Part shown: positions 56,020 through 63,156 of the stretch, one piece after another
How positions within the stretch are numbered: the first letter of the stretch is position 1
How the letters are laid out: every line of letters starts with the position of its first letter
Translations under genes and position numbers: made by a program
Assembly (NCBI RefSeq): GCF_028736235.1
Contig: NZ_CP117884.1
Span: 1,736,001-1,800,000 of the forward strand
DNA: 64,000 bases
From: Lacticaseibacillus pabuli
GTDB lineage: Bacteria > Bacillota > Bacilli > Lactobacillales > Lactobacillaceae
Direction: 5' to 3'
Notes under the pieces: generated by a model
Seen by the model: only the letters and a program-made list of their open reading frames with translations
What the model was told of the DNA's origin: nothing
The model's database searches: none

Positions 56020-56967
56020 CTAATCTTCCTTTGAGTTCTGGGCAATCAGCTTGTTCAGATTGGCCTCGAACTTCTTGGTGGCATCGTAGCCCATGGTCTT
56101 GGCGCGGTAGTTCATCGCGGCAATCTCAATCAGGATGGCGATGTTACGACCAACCTTAACGGGTACGGTGATCTTTGGAACGGGCACATCAAAAATGGTC
56201 TGCGTCGCAATACCACTGCCAAGGCGATCGAAGTCCTTGTCAGATGTCCAGTTGGCAAGGTGCACAATCAAGCTGATGGACGAATTGGCACGGACAGCGC
56301 CGGCACCGAACAGGTCCATGACGTCGATGATCCCAATGCCACGGACTTCAAGCATGTGCGTCAAGATGGTTGGTGCGGTCCCGATAATCGTGGATTCATC
56401 CTGCTGGTACACATCAACACGGTCGTCAGCAATCAGACGGTGCCCACGTTGAATGAGTTCCAAGGCGGTTTCGGATTTACCAATCCCAGAATCACCCGTA
56501 ATCAGAACCCCTAGGCCGTAAATTTCAACCAACACGCCATGAATACTCTGACGTTCAGCCAGCTCACCATCGAGATAGTCCGTGATCAATGAGGACAAAC
56601 GTGTTGTCGACAGATGGGAACTTAGCACGGGGATATGGGCGGCAGTCGCAGCCGCAATCATACCCTCAGGTGGTTCCAATCCGCGCGACACAACAAATGC
56701 CGGCGTATCGCGCGCACTCATCCGCTTGAGCACCTTGTTGCGGTCCTCAGGTGTCATGTTGTGCGCAAACGACGTCTCCGTCCGGCCGAATAATTGAATT
56801 CGTTCGTGCGGGTAATAATTGAAGTATCCGGTGAGTTCCAATCCCGGACGCGAAATGTCACTCACGACAATCTTGCGGTCCTTGAGGTATTCCTCACCAC
56901 TAAGCACGGTCAGGTTCGTTGCTTCCACCAGTTTGGCGACAGATACGTAATCAGCCAATGCGTTCAC
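56020..56967 (-). CDS. hprK: HPr kinase/phosphorylase
   Basis: A 315-residue sensor enzyme that phosphorylates HPr at Ser46 when fructose bisphosphate and ATP are high and removes it when phosphate is high, controlling CcpA-dependent catabolite repression. Walker [23 protein letters not shown] (about 150-171). HprK signature: [20 protein letters not shown] (about 202-221). Catalytic His in [11 protein letters not shown]. Start is uncertain: GTG 56967 or TTG 56958; AGGTG 6 nt before the TTG favours the latter, giving 312 residues. First gene of hprK-lgt-gpsA-trxB. Confidence 0.95.
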   Translation of the reverse strand: MNALADYVSVAKLVEATNLTVLSGEEYLKDRKIVVSDISRPGLELTGYFNYYPHERIQLFGRTETSFAHNMTPEDRNKVLKRMSARDTPAFVVSRGLEPPEGMIAAATAAHIPVLSSHLSTTRLSSLITDYLDGELAERQSIHGVLVEIYGLGVLITGDSGIGKSETALELIQRGHRLIADDRVDVYQQDESTIIGTAPTILTHMLEVRGIGIIDVMDLFGAGAVRANSSISLIVHLANWTSDKDFDRLGSGIATQTIFDVPVPKITVPVKVGRNIAILIEIAAMNYRAKTMGYDATKKFEANLNKLIAQNSKED

Positions 56968-57043
56968 CTACCCTTTTCTTTCTTCCACCCATTTTAACAT
57001 AATCACCATGCCGGCGACCGACTATGTGCATCGCCGCCGCACA

Positions 57044-57071
57044 CAAAAGGGGCTGGCATCTCGCCAACCCC
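57044..57071 (-). terminator. Terminator after the liaX-linked small gene
   Basis: GGGGCTGGC (57049-57057) pairs with GCCAACCCC (57063-57071) with one mismatch, followed on the minus strand by TTTT. Confidence 0.7.
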
Positions 57072-57079
57072 GATTTGGT

Positions 57080-57400
57080 TTAGAAATCATCCCATGACTG
57101 GTGGTCATGGTGATCATTTGGTTCTTTTGGCTTTTTAGGTTGATCCTGCTGACTCGCAGACCCTGTCACGTCTTTACGCCCATTGGAATAGGTGTAATCG
57201 CTACGTCCGTGGTTGCCGGGACGACGTGTCTGTCGGTAAGTCCGACCAGGGCGTCGCCGCGAAGAACGCAGGATATACAAGACGAAGCAGACAATCATCA
57301 GTGGCACAAACAACTTGATTGCCGCTGCCACGAGCATAATTGGGATTGTAATGAGCAGGATAATCCCCAAAATCACGATTGGAATGATTAAAAGCGGCAT
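57080..57400 (-). CDS. Small membrane protein downstream of the liaX-like gene
   Basis: A 106-residue protein that I do not recognise. Residues about 3-46 form one or two closely packed membrane helices (LLIIPIVILGIILLITIPIMLVAAAIKLFVPLMIVCFVLYI), followed by a strongly basic stretch (RSSRRRPGRTYRQTRRPGNHGR) and a polar tail rich in Lys, Pro, Asp and His (KKPKEPNDHHDHQSWDDF). By the positive-inside rule the tail is cytoplasmic. It lies 11 nt after the liaX-like gene, with AGGTGG upstream, so the two form an operon. It is not a PspC (LiaY) homologue by eye, although it holds that position. Envelope-stress function is inference from context. Confidence 0.65.
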   Translation of the reverse strand: MPLLIIPIVILGIILLITIPIMLVAAAIKLFVPLMIVCFVLYILRSSRRRPGRTYRQTRRPGNHGRSDYTYSNGRKDVTGSASQQDQPKKPKEPNDHHDHQSWDDF

Positions 57401-57411
57401 TCAGTTTCCAC

Positions 57412-58884
57412 CTACTTTTCCATATCTGTATCTTTCAACAAAACATCCCCGGCAGCGGTACTGAGGGTCAAGACCGTCAGTTCATCGCCGGCCCGATCCA
57501 AGTCCAGGACGTGGCTCCGGTTCTTATTTGGTGTCTCGATTCCCGTCATCCGGGAACGAAGCCGACCAAAGCGTGTCTTGGCCTGGCCGCTAACGCCTGC
57601 GGTTGCGGGGACGGCTACCTTCACGTCGCCGTTCACACTGGTTCCCGTCACGTTCTTAGGCGCATTCTTCAAGGTCATCTTCACATCACCATTAACGGTT
57701 GATAACTTGAGGTTGCGGCCCGTACCAACGAAGCGGCTGTCACCATTGACGGTACTGAGGCCCGCGGTGTTCACGTCACTCTTCAAAACTTTGACGTCAC
57801 CATTGACGTTTTCAGCTTCCAGCATCACTGCCTTGAGCTGATCAAAAATCAGGTCGCCATTCGTCGTCTTAGCGTAAACATCCTTACCGCTGATGTCATC
57901 AAAGTGCGTGTCCCCATTGAGGTTGCGCACCGCAATGTGGTCATACTCACGTTTTGGCAAGCTAATCACAAGGTCAGCCGCAATGCGCTTGTTTGGCACC
58001 TGGAAGATAAAGTGTTCATCGTCCGCTTCAATCTGGCTACGCTGGGTAAAGGCGTCGAGCAGGTCGCCCGTCACCTTACCGAAGAAGCGGATGTTAGCGG
58101 CCACTTCGATATCCTCACTGTCCCATGGGCGGAACTTAACGGTCCCATTTGCGACGGTTACATCAATGATGCTGGCCTTGCATTCTGGGAAGGTGAAGGT
58201 GTGGGCAAACTTCTGGGTGGCGATACCAGGAACGGAGATGGTAACGTCCTTCCAGTCAACATTGTCCATCACGGTGCGTGCGGTCTTGCGTACAATGCTG
58301 CCAATCTGACTGCCAGCATCAGTCACGGCCTTGCCCAGGTCTGCAGTCGCAGACTTGACGTTGTTCTGCCATTCGTCGGTGAAGACCTTGTCAAAGCCGC
58401 CGCGCATTTGTGCCTTGCGCAAGTCGCGCTCCGCGTCACTCAGCTGCTGCTTGAGATCCGCACGCTTTTCTTCGAGTGTGCTGATGTCCTGGGTCAAGGC
58501 TTTGTTCTTGGCCTTCAGGTTCAAGCGTGCCTCGGCCTTTTCAGGGGTCAAGGTGTCCAGGTCGTCCATCGTGTCGTAAACGATGATTTGTTCATCATTC
58601 GCGGCAAGTTCCTTACGCTGGTCGGCAATCTGTTCGGTCACCTTATCGAGGGCGGCGCGAACTTCATCGCGTTTAGCGCTCAAGGCGTCAATTTCAGGAT
58701 TGCTGGCCTCTGTGTCAGCCTGCTGGTCATCAGCGGATTGGTCTTCATCTTCATGCTTATCGTCTTCAGGGGTTAATTCAGGCTGCTTGTTCTGTGCGGA
58801 GAGGTTCTCCAGCAGGACCAAGCCTTCCTCGCTTGAGAGGATACCTTTTTTTACTAGGTCTAAAATGCGTTCACGTTCATTCAT
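57412..58884 (-). CDS. liaX: LiaX-like envelope stress protein (YvlB family, DUF4097)
   Basis: A 490-residue protein. The N terminus MNERERILDLVKKGILSSEEGLVLLENLSAQ is the short helical module found at the start of LiaX/YvlB proteins. Residues about 35-65 are acidic. A long coiled coil follows (about 65-180, DALSAKRDEVRAALDKVTEQIADQRKELAA...). The C-terminal half (about 235-490) is a DUF4097 beta-helix with at least six repeated (V/T)NGD turns (NLNGDTHF, TTNGDLIF, NVNGDVKV, TVNGDSRF). In enterococci LiaX senses daptomycin and antimicrobial peptides and controls the LiaFSR response. That role here is inference. No liaFSR genes are adjacent. GGAGG precedes ATG 58884. Confidence 0.8.
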   Translation of the reverse strand: MNERERILDLVKKGILSSEEGLVLLENLSAQNKQPELTPEDDKHEDEDQSADDQQADTEASNPEIDALSAKRDEVRAALDKVTEQIADQRKELAANDEQIIVYDTMDDLDTLTPEKAEARLNLKAKNKALTQDISTLEEKRADLKQQLSDAERDLRKAQMRGGFDKVFTDEWQNNVKSATADLGKAVTDAGSQIGSIVRKTARTVMDNVDWKDVTISVPGIATQKFAHTFTFPECKASIIDVTVANGTVKFRPWDSEDIEVAANIRFFGKVTGDLLDAFTQRSQIEADDEHFIFQVPNKRIAADLVISLPKREYDHIAVRNLNGDTHFDDISGKDVYAKTTNGDLIFDQLKAVMLEAENVNGDVKVLKSDVNTAGLSTVNGDSRFVGTGRNLKLSTVNGDVKMTLKNAPKNVTGTSVNGDVKVAVPATAGVSGQAKTRFGRLRSRMTGIETPNKNRSHVLDLDRAGDELTVLTLSTAAGDVLLKDTDMEK

Positions 58885-58998
58885 GTTTATCGTCCTCCAT
58901 GCTTTAATTAGGATTCCATGGTCTTATTATGCAATGGATGGCGTTTGATTACATAGGTCCTAAGGTTGATTTTTAACGGGGAACTTTTTTGGGGGGCC

Positions 58999-59213
58999 GG
59001 TGGCGGTGGTTGGCGGGGTCGGACTACGTGGAAATTCGGCTGGAACGTGCCCGGCCGCTTCGGAGATTTTGAGCAAAACCCGCTCAAAATGCTCCTCCCG
59101 CTAAAATATTAGCCAATCAAGTTCGATTGTCTAATATTTTGCCACCTGGGCTTCGCCCAGGTTCGGCACTGAGCCGATTTCCACTCCGTCCAACCCCGCC
59201 AACCACCGCCACC
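58999..59213 (+). repeat. Multi-helix structured element, copy 1
   Basis: A 215-nt element closed by a long stem. The left arm (58999-59041, GGTGGCGGTGGTTGGCGGGG...) pairs with the right arm (59172-59213) for about 40 bp with one G-T and a 3-nt mismatch. Inside are: P2, GTGCC (59047-59051) with GGCAC (59165-59169); hairpin a, GGAG-ATTTTGAGC with GCTCAAAAT-CTCC (59062-59094); hairpin b, AAAATATTAG..CAATC with GATTG..CTAATATTTT, loop AAGTTC (59102-59140); hairpin c, ACCTGGGC-ttc-GCCCAGGT (59144-59162). A single-strand core GGAACGTGC..GGCCGCTTC lies before hairpin a. Copy 2 has the same plan. Family not recognised. Confidence 0.8.
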
Positions 59214-59483
59214 TCCTGTCATACAAACAAAGCGTGAACACTGACGACTTTGTATGTAGAATTGAAAAATCCACAATGTGCTCGTTCAAAACTGATTCCG
59301 GCACGTGGCACCCATCAAGTAACACTTTTAGCACCCGGCAAAATTCAACCAACATGGTGACGCGAAAGAACCTCAGAACACAGGACCTGGGATAGCTATA
59401 TCACCTAAGTTTGCATGTCAACTTCGTGGGCTCACATTGCTTATCAGTGATTTTGCAGAAAATGTTTGATAGATTTGGAAACC

Positions 59484-59726
59484 GCGGCTGCGCCGGCGGG
59501 TGGGGGCAATGGCCAGAGTGGCAATCGGCTCAGTGCTGATCCCAGGCTCCGCCTGGGTGGCGAAAATTTAGACAATCGAACTTGATTGGCTAAATTTTCA
59601 GCGAGAAGAGCTTAGGAGAGCTTATTGGGTGCACTTTCCCAATAAGCTCTCCTAGGCTCTGAAGCGGCCAAGCACGTTCCAGCCGAATTGCCACGGCGGC
59701 CATTGCCCCCACCCGCCTGCGCCGCC
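59484..59726 (-). repeat. Multi-helix structured element, copy 2 (inverted)
   Basis: A 243-nt element, read on the minus strand, with the same order of parts as copy 1. The outer arms are different in sequence (GGCGGGTGGGGGCAATGGCC in this copy) yet pair with each other over 35-40 bp. P2 is GTGCT with AGCAC (59671-59675 with 59533-59537), a compensatory change relative to GTGCC/GGCAC in copy 1. Hairpin a is longer (23-bp stem, 59607-59660), hairpin b is GAAAATTTAG with CTAAATTTTC and the same CAATC-AAGTTC-GATTG top (59562-59599), and hairpin c is CCCAGGC-3 nt-GCCTGGG (59541-59557). The core GGAACGTGC..GGCCGCTTC is conserved. Confidence 0.8.
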
Positions 59727-59740
59727 TTCCCAACAAGACA

Positions 59741-59770
59741 AAAAGTCCCAGCCGCAATCAACGGCTGGGA
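59741..59770 (-). terminator. Terminator after pstS
   Basis: TCCCAGCCG (59746-59754) pairs with CGGCTGGGA (59762-59770), followed on the minus strand by CTTTTTG. Confidence 0.85.
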
Positions 59771-59805
59771 AAAAATAGCTTTAACTCCAAAATCCTCTGA
59801 TGACG

Positions 59806-60708
59806 CTAATGAATCGTGCTCACTTTCCCATCGGCGTCCTTCTTCACGTGCATCTGGCTAATGCTAATGTATCCGAGTTTCTTCACCAAGCCAGACTGAA
59901 CCTTTTGACTATTCATGTACTTCAGGAACGCTGCGGTTGCCGCACTCAGTTTTCCCTTGGTGTACATGTGCTCATATGACCAAATCTGCCAATGGTTGTT
60001 CGCCACGTTAGCTGCCGTTGGTTTGACCCCATCGATTGACAATGCCTGCAACCCGGACTTCACATAGGAAAGGGCGAGGTAACTAATTGCCCCTGGTGTC
60101 GTCTGCACGATCTTCTGAACCGTCCCGTTTGAATCCTGTTCCTGCGTCGGCTTAGCCTTGGCGCCATCCATAACCGCCGCTTCAAAAGTCGCGCGGGTAC
60201 CCGACCCGGCAACACGGTTCACCACCGTAATCTTTTCATCCTTACCGCCCAGCTGTTTCCAGTTTGTCAGCTTGCCAGTAAAAATATCACGTAACTGACC
60301 CATTTTGACGTTCTTAATGCCAACGTCCGGGTTAACAACGGGCGTCATCCCCACCACGGCGACCTGATGATCGGTCAGCTTAGCGGCGTCAACGCCCTTT
60401 CCTTGTTCTGCAAAAATGTCCGAGTTGCCAATTGTCACTGCACCCTGGACCACCTGGGAGAGACCCGTACCGGAGCCGCCACCTTGAATGGTCACCTTGA
60501 CCTGCGGATGCGCTGCTTCAAAGTGCGCGCCCGCCTGTTCGACAAGTGGTTGTAGCGCCGTAGACCCAACTGCCACAATCTTGCCACTAACCGCTTGATT
60601 GGAACTGCTACCTGTTGCTGCCTTGCTTGATTTTGAACTGCCACAGCCCGCGAGTGTGAGTGTCAACGCGCTGACAGCCAAAATGCTGAAAAGGATCGAT
60701 TTTTTCAT
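59806..60708 (-). CDS. pstS: Phosphate ABC transporter substrate-binding lipoprotein
   Basis: A 300-residue exported phosphate receptor. The signal peptide ends in a lipobox (LTLAGC, Cys about 22), followed by a Ser/Lys-rich tether (GSSKSSKAATGSSSNQAVSG). Ligand-binding segments are VAVGSTALQPLVEQAGAHFEAAHPQVKVTIQGGGSGTGLSQVV (Ser/Thr/Gly loop for phosphate) and RVAGSGTRATFEAAVMDG. It delivers phosphate to PstC/PstA. It lies 166 nt downstream of phoU at the end of the cluster, whereas pstS normally leads the operon, so another copy may stand upstream of pstC outside the window. ATG 60708 has GGGAG upstream. Confidence 0.92.
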   Translation of the reverse strand: MKKSILFSILAVSALTLTLAGCGSSKSSKAATGSSSNQAVSGKIVAVGSTALQPLVEQAGAHFEAAHPQVKVTIQGGGSGTGLSQVVQGAVTIGNSDIFAEQGKGVDAAKLTDHQVAVVGMTPVVNPDVGIKNVKMGQLRDIFTGKLTNWKQLGGKDEKITVVNRVAGSGTRATFEAAVMDGAKAKPTQEQDSNGTVQKIVQTTPGAISYLALSYVKSGLQALSIDGVKPTAANVANNHWQIWSYEHMYTKGKLSAATAAFLKYMNSQKVQSGLVKKLGYISISQMHVKKDADGKVSTIH

Positions 60709-60874
60709 GTTTTACTCCCTATGATGAATCTCGTGTGAGTCGTTTCACAATGAAAGTACTAAACAGTGGTTATGATCGATTCGATTTCAAATTGTGGGGC
60801 ACCACCTCCAAAAGACTGATTCGATAGCGGAATCAATTCAGCGTTAGGGCAACACCTCCTATGCGGTCACGGAC
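60709..60874 (-). promoter_or_regulatory. phoU-pstS intergenic region with repeats
   Basis: 166 nt without a terminator. On the minus strand it has two copies of a GGAGGTGNTGCCC sequence (60859-60847 and 60809-60797), a TGATTC/GAATCA stem between them (60817-60835) and a TTTCA-ttg-TGAAA palindrome (60743-60755) near pstS. The GGAGG copies are followed by very short frames only. They may be remnants of lost genes or part of pstS control. No convincing promoter was found. Confidence 0.35.
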
Positions 60875-61552
60875 TTAAAATTTGTCTTCTTCGGCACTTG
60901 AATTCAGTTCAACGAGCTTGCCGGTTGCCAGGTACACAACCCACTCGCAAATGTTGGTGACGTAATCCCCGATGCGTTCCAAGTATGAGGCCACCAGTTG
61001 ATAATCCATGGCACCCACAACCGTGTCGGGATCCTTTTGCATGTTTTCAATGCACAGACGGTAAACTTTGCGCTCGAAATCGTTAATCTGATGGTCGGCT
61101 TCTGAAATCCGACGGGCTGACGCCGGGTCGGAATGGACGTATGCTTCGAGGGCCTCATCGCTCATCTTCTTCACGGCATCCGCCATTTGAGCCAGGGTGT
61201 CTTCAATTTCAGGCACGCGTTCGTTGCCCTTCACCCGAATTGTCGACTTGGAAATGGAAACGGCATGGTCGCCCATCCGTTCGAGGTCGGAACTCGCCTT
61301 CATCGCCGTCACGACCGCGCGCAAATCACTGGTGACTGGCTGTTGCAGCGCAATTAACTCAAAACAGTGCTTTTCCAGTGCCACCTGCGCATCGTTAATC
61401 TTGTAGTCATTATCGATAACTTCGTGTGCAATCTGCTTATCATGCTTCACAAAGGCCTTTACGGATTTGTAAATCGCCTCGTTGACCATCATCCCCAGCT
61501 CCGAAAAGCTCTTGTGCAAATTATCCAGTTCCTGACTAAACTCCTGACGCAT
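60875..61552 (-). CDS. phoU: Phosphate transport system regulatory protein PhoU
   Basis: A 225-residue all-helical protein built of two three-helix PhoU repeats, with the metal-binding E/DxxxD motifs (HEVIDNDYKIND and RISEADHQINDFE). Conserved segments: RQEFSQELDNLHKSFSELGMMVNEAI at the N terminus and KASSDLERMGDHAVSISK, plus ASYLERIGDYVTNICEWVVYLATGK. It restrains the Pst transporter and the PhoR/PhoB-type phosphate response. GGAGG precedes ATG 61552, 20 nt after pstB2. Confidence 0.95.
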   Translation of the reverse strand: MRQEFSQELDNLHKSFSELGMMVNEAIYKSVKAFVKHDKQIAHEVIDNDYKINDAQVALEKHCFELIALQQPVTSDLRAVVTAMKASSDLERMGDHAVSISKSTIRVKGNERVPEIEDTLAQMADAVKKMSDEALEAYVHSDPASARRISEADHQINDFERKVYRLCIENMQKDPDTVVGAMDYQLVASYLERIGDYVTNICEWVVYLATGKLVELNSSAEEDKF

Positions 61553-61572
61553 ATTGTTCCCCTCCTAATTTC

Positions 61573-62331
61573 CTAGCCGAAGCGGCCGCTGATGTAGTCT
61601 TCTGTCTCTTTCTTTGATGGGTTCAGGAACATCTTCTTGGTCGGGGCCGCCTCAATCAGGTTACCCTGCAGGAAGAATGCGGTCCGATCAGAGATGCGTG
61701 ACGCCTGGTGCATACTGTGCGTCACGAGCACGATGGTATATTGCTCGCGTAACTCCAGCAACATGTTCTCAATCTGCGTTGCTGAAATGGGGTCCAACGC
61801 GCTGGTGGGTTCGTCCATCAGAATCACTTTGGGCTTCACCGCCAGCACCCGGGCAATCGCCACACGCTGCTGCTGACCACCAGACAGGCCGAGCGCGGAA
61901 TCATGGAGCTTATCCTTGACCTCGTCCCACAACGCCGCCTGCCGCAGACTGGTTTCAACCGCCTCATCCAGCACCTGCCGATCACGGATGCCCGCGATGC
62001 GCAGACCATAGATGACGTTATCGTAAATGCTAAACGGGAATGGAATCGGCTGCTGGAAGACCATGCCAACTTCCTTGCGCAATTCGACGATGTCCGTCTT
62101 CGCGGCGTATATGTCACTGCCGTTGAGTTTAATCGTCCCCTCAACACGTGCCGAATCAATCAGGTCGTTCATCCGGTTCAGGCAGCGGAGAAATGTCGAC
62201 TTGCCGCAACCGGAGGGACCAATCATGGCCGTGATTTCATTGCGATTGAAGTTCAAATTAATGCCGTGTAAGGCCTCAAAATCGCCGTAGTGGAGCTTGA
62301 CGTTCTCTGCTGTAATAATTTCGTTACTCAT
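61573..62331 (-). CDS. pstB2: Phosphate ABC transporter ATPase (second copy)
   Basis: A 252-residue PstB ATPase: Walker [21 protein letters not shown], signature [16 protein letters not shown], Walker [16 protein letters not shown] and switch His in [23 protein letters not shown]. It energises phosphate uptake through PstC/PstA. Tandem pstB copies are common in lactobacilli. This copy lacks the about 15-residue N-terminal extension of the first. It begins 12 nt after pstB1, with a GGAGG-type site upstream. Confidence 0.95.
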   Translation of the reverse strand: MSNEIITAENVKLHYGDFEALHGINLNFNRNEITAMIGPSGCGKSTFLRCLNRMNDLIDSARVEGTIKLNGSDIYAAKTDIVELRKEVGMVFQQPIPFPFSIYDNVIYGLRIAGIRDRQVLDEAVETSLRQAALWDEVKDKLHDSALGLSGGQQQRVAIARVLAVKPKVILMDEPTSALDPISATQIENMLLELREQYTIVLVTHSMHQASRISDRTAFFLQGNLIEAAPTKKMFLNPSKKETEDYISGRFG

Positions 62332-62343
62332 CGCGCCCTCCTG

Positions 62344-63147
62344 TTAGCCAAAGTGGCCACCCACGTAGTCGTTTGTCGCCTGAATCTTAGGCCGCGTGAA
62401 GATCTTGCGGGTTTCGTCGAATTCCAGACACTTCCCGTTGTAGAAGAAGCCGGTGTAATCGCTGATTCGCGCCGCCTGTTGCATGTTGTGCGTCACGATG
62501 ATGATGGTGTACTGCTCCTTGAGTTTGAGCATGGTGTCCTCGACCGCAGCCGTGGAAATGGGATCCAGCGCGCTGGCTGGCTCGTCCATCAGCAGAATAT
62601 CGGGCTTCATTGCAATGGCACGGGCGATACAAAGCCGCTGCTGCTGACCACCGGAAAGCGCCAGGGCACTTTTATGCAGCTTATCCTTTACCTCATCCCA
62701 CAACGCGGCACCCCGCAGGCTGGTTTCAACCAGTTCGTCGAAGGTTTCTTTACCACTGACCCCAAAGCGCCGCGGCGCGAAGGTGATGTTGTCGTAAATG
62801 GACTTGGCAAATGGGTTCGGCCGCTGGAACACCATCCCGATCCGACGGCGGACTTCAAACACGTCGATGTCGGACGTGTTAATGTCCAGCCCACGGTAGT
62901 TAATTTCGCCCGTGACCTTACTGCTAGGGATCGTGTCGTTCATCCGGTTAAGGCTGCGCAGGAAGGTCGATTTACCGGAACCAGATGGGCCAATTAGCGC
63001 GGTGATTTTGAAGCGTTCGAACGGAAGGCTGACCCCGTGGACGGCTTCGTGGTCGCCGTAGAAAACGCGTAAATCCTTGGTCGACATGGCGAGTTCCGCG
63101 TCGCTCGGCAATTCCTTGATGTAGATGTCATCTAGTGAGTAAGCCAT
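62344..63147 (-). CDS. pstB1: Phosphate ABC transporter ATPase (first copy)
   Basis: A 267-residue PstB ATPase with an N-terminal extension ([21 protein letters not shown]) before the ATPase core. Walker [20 protein letters not shown], signature [16 protein letters not shown], Walker [16 protein letters not shown] and the switch His in [23 protein letters not shown]. It shares most of its core with pstB2, so the pair arose by duplication; which copy dominates under which phosphate level cannot be told. Follows pstA after 9 nt, with AGGAGG upstream of ATG 63147. Confidence 0.95.
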   Translation of the reverse strand: MAYSLDDIYIKELPSDAELAMSTKDLRVFYGDHEAVHGVSLPFERFKITALIGPSGSGKSTFLRSLNRMNDTIPSSKVTGEINYRGLDINTSDIDVFEVRRRIGMVFQRPNPFAKSIYDNITFAPRRFGVSGKETFDELVETSLRGAALWDEVKDKLHKSALALSGGQQQRLCIARAIAMKPDILLMDEPASALDPISTAAVEDTMLKLKEQYTIIIVTHNMQQAARISDYTGFFYNGKCLEFDETRKIFTRPKIQATNDYVGGHFG

Positions 63148-63156
63148 GGTAACCTC

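Larger units (their letters stand above)
58885..59805. other. Large gene-free interval holding two structured elements
   Basis: About 920 nt between the liaX-like gene and pstS without a credible protein gene. It contains the liaX promoter region (58885-58998), structured element 1 (58999-59213), about 270 nt of unstructured sequence (59214-59483), structured element 2 in inverted orientation (59484-59726) and the pstS terminator (59741-59770). The 74-codon frame at 59131-59355 crosses element 1 and has no ribosome binding site. Confidence 0.75.

Noticed and set aside
59131..59355. 74-codon minus-strand open frame
   Set aside because: Its 3' third runs through structured element 1, it has no ribosome binding site, and the translation matches nothing I know.
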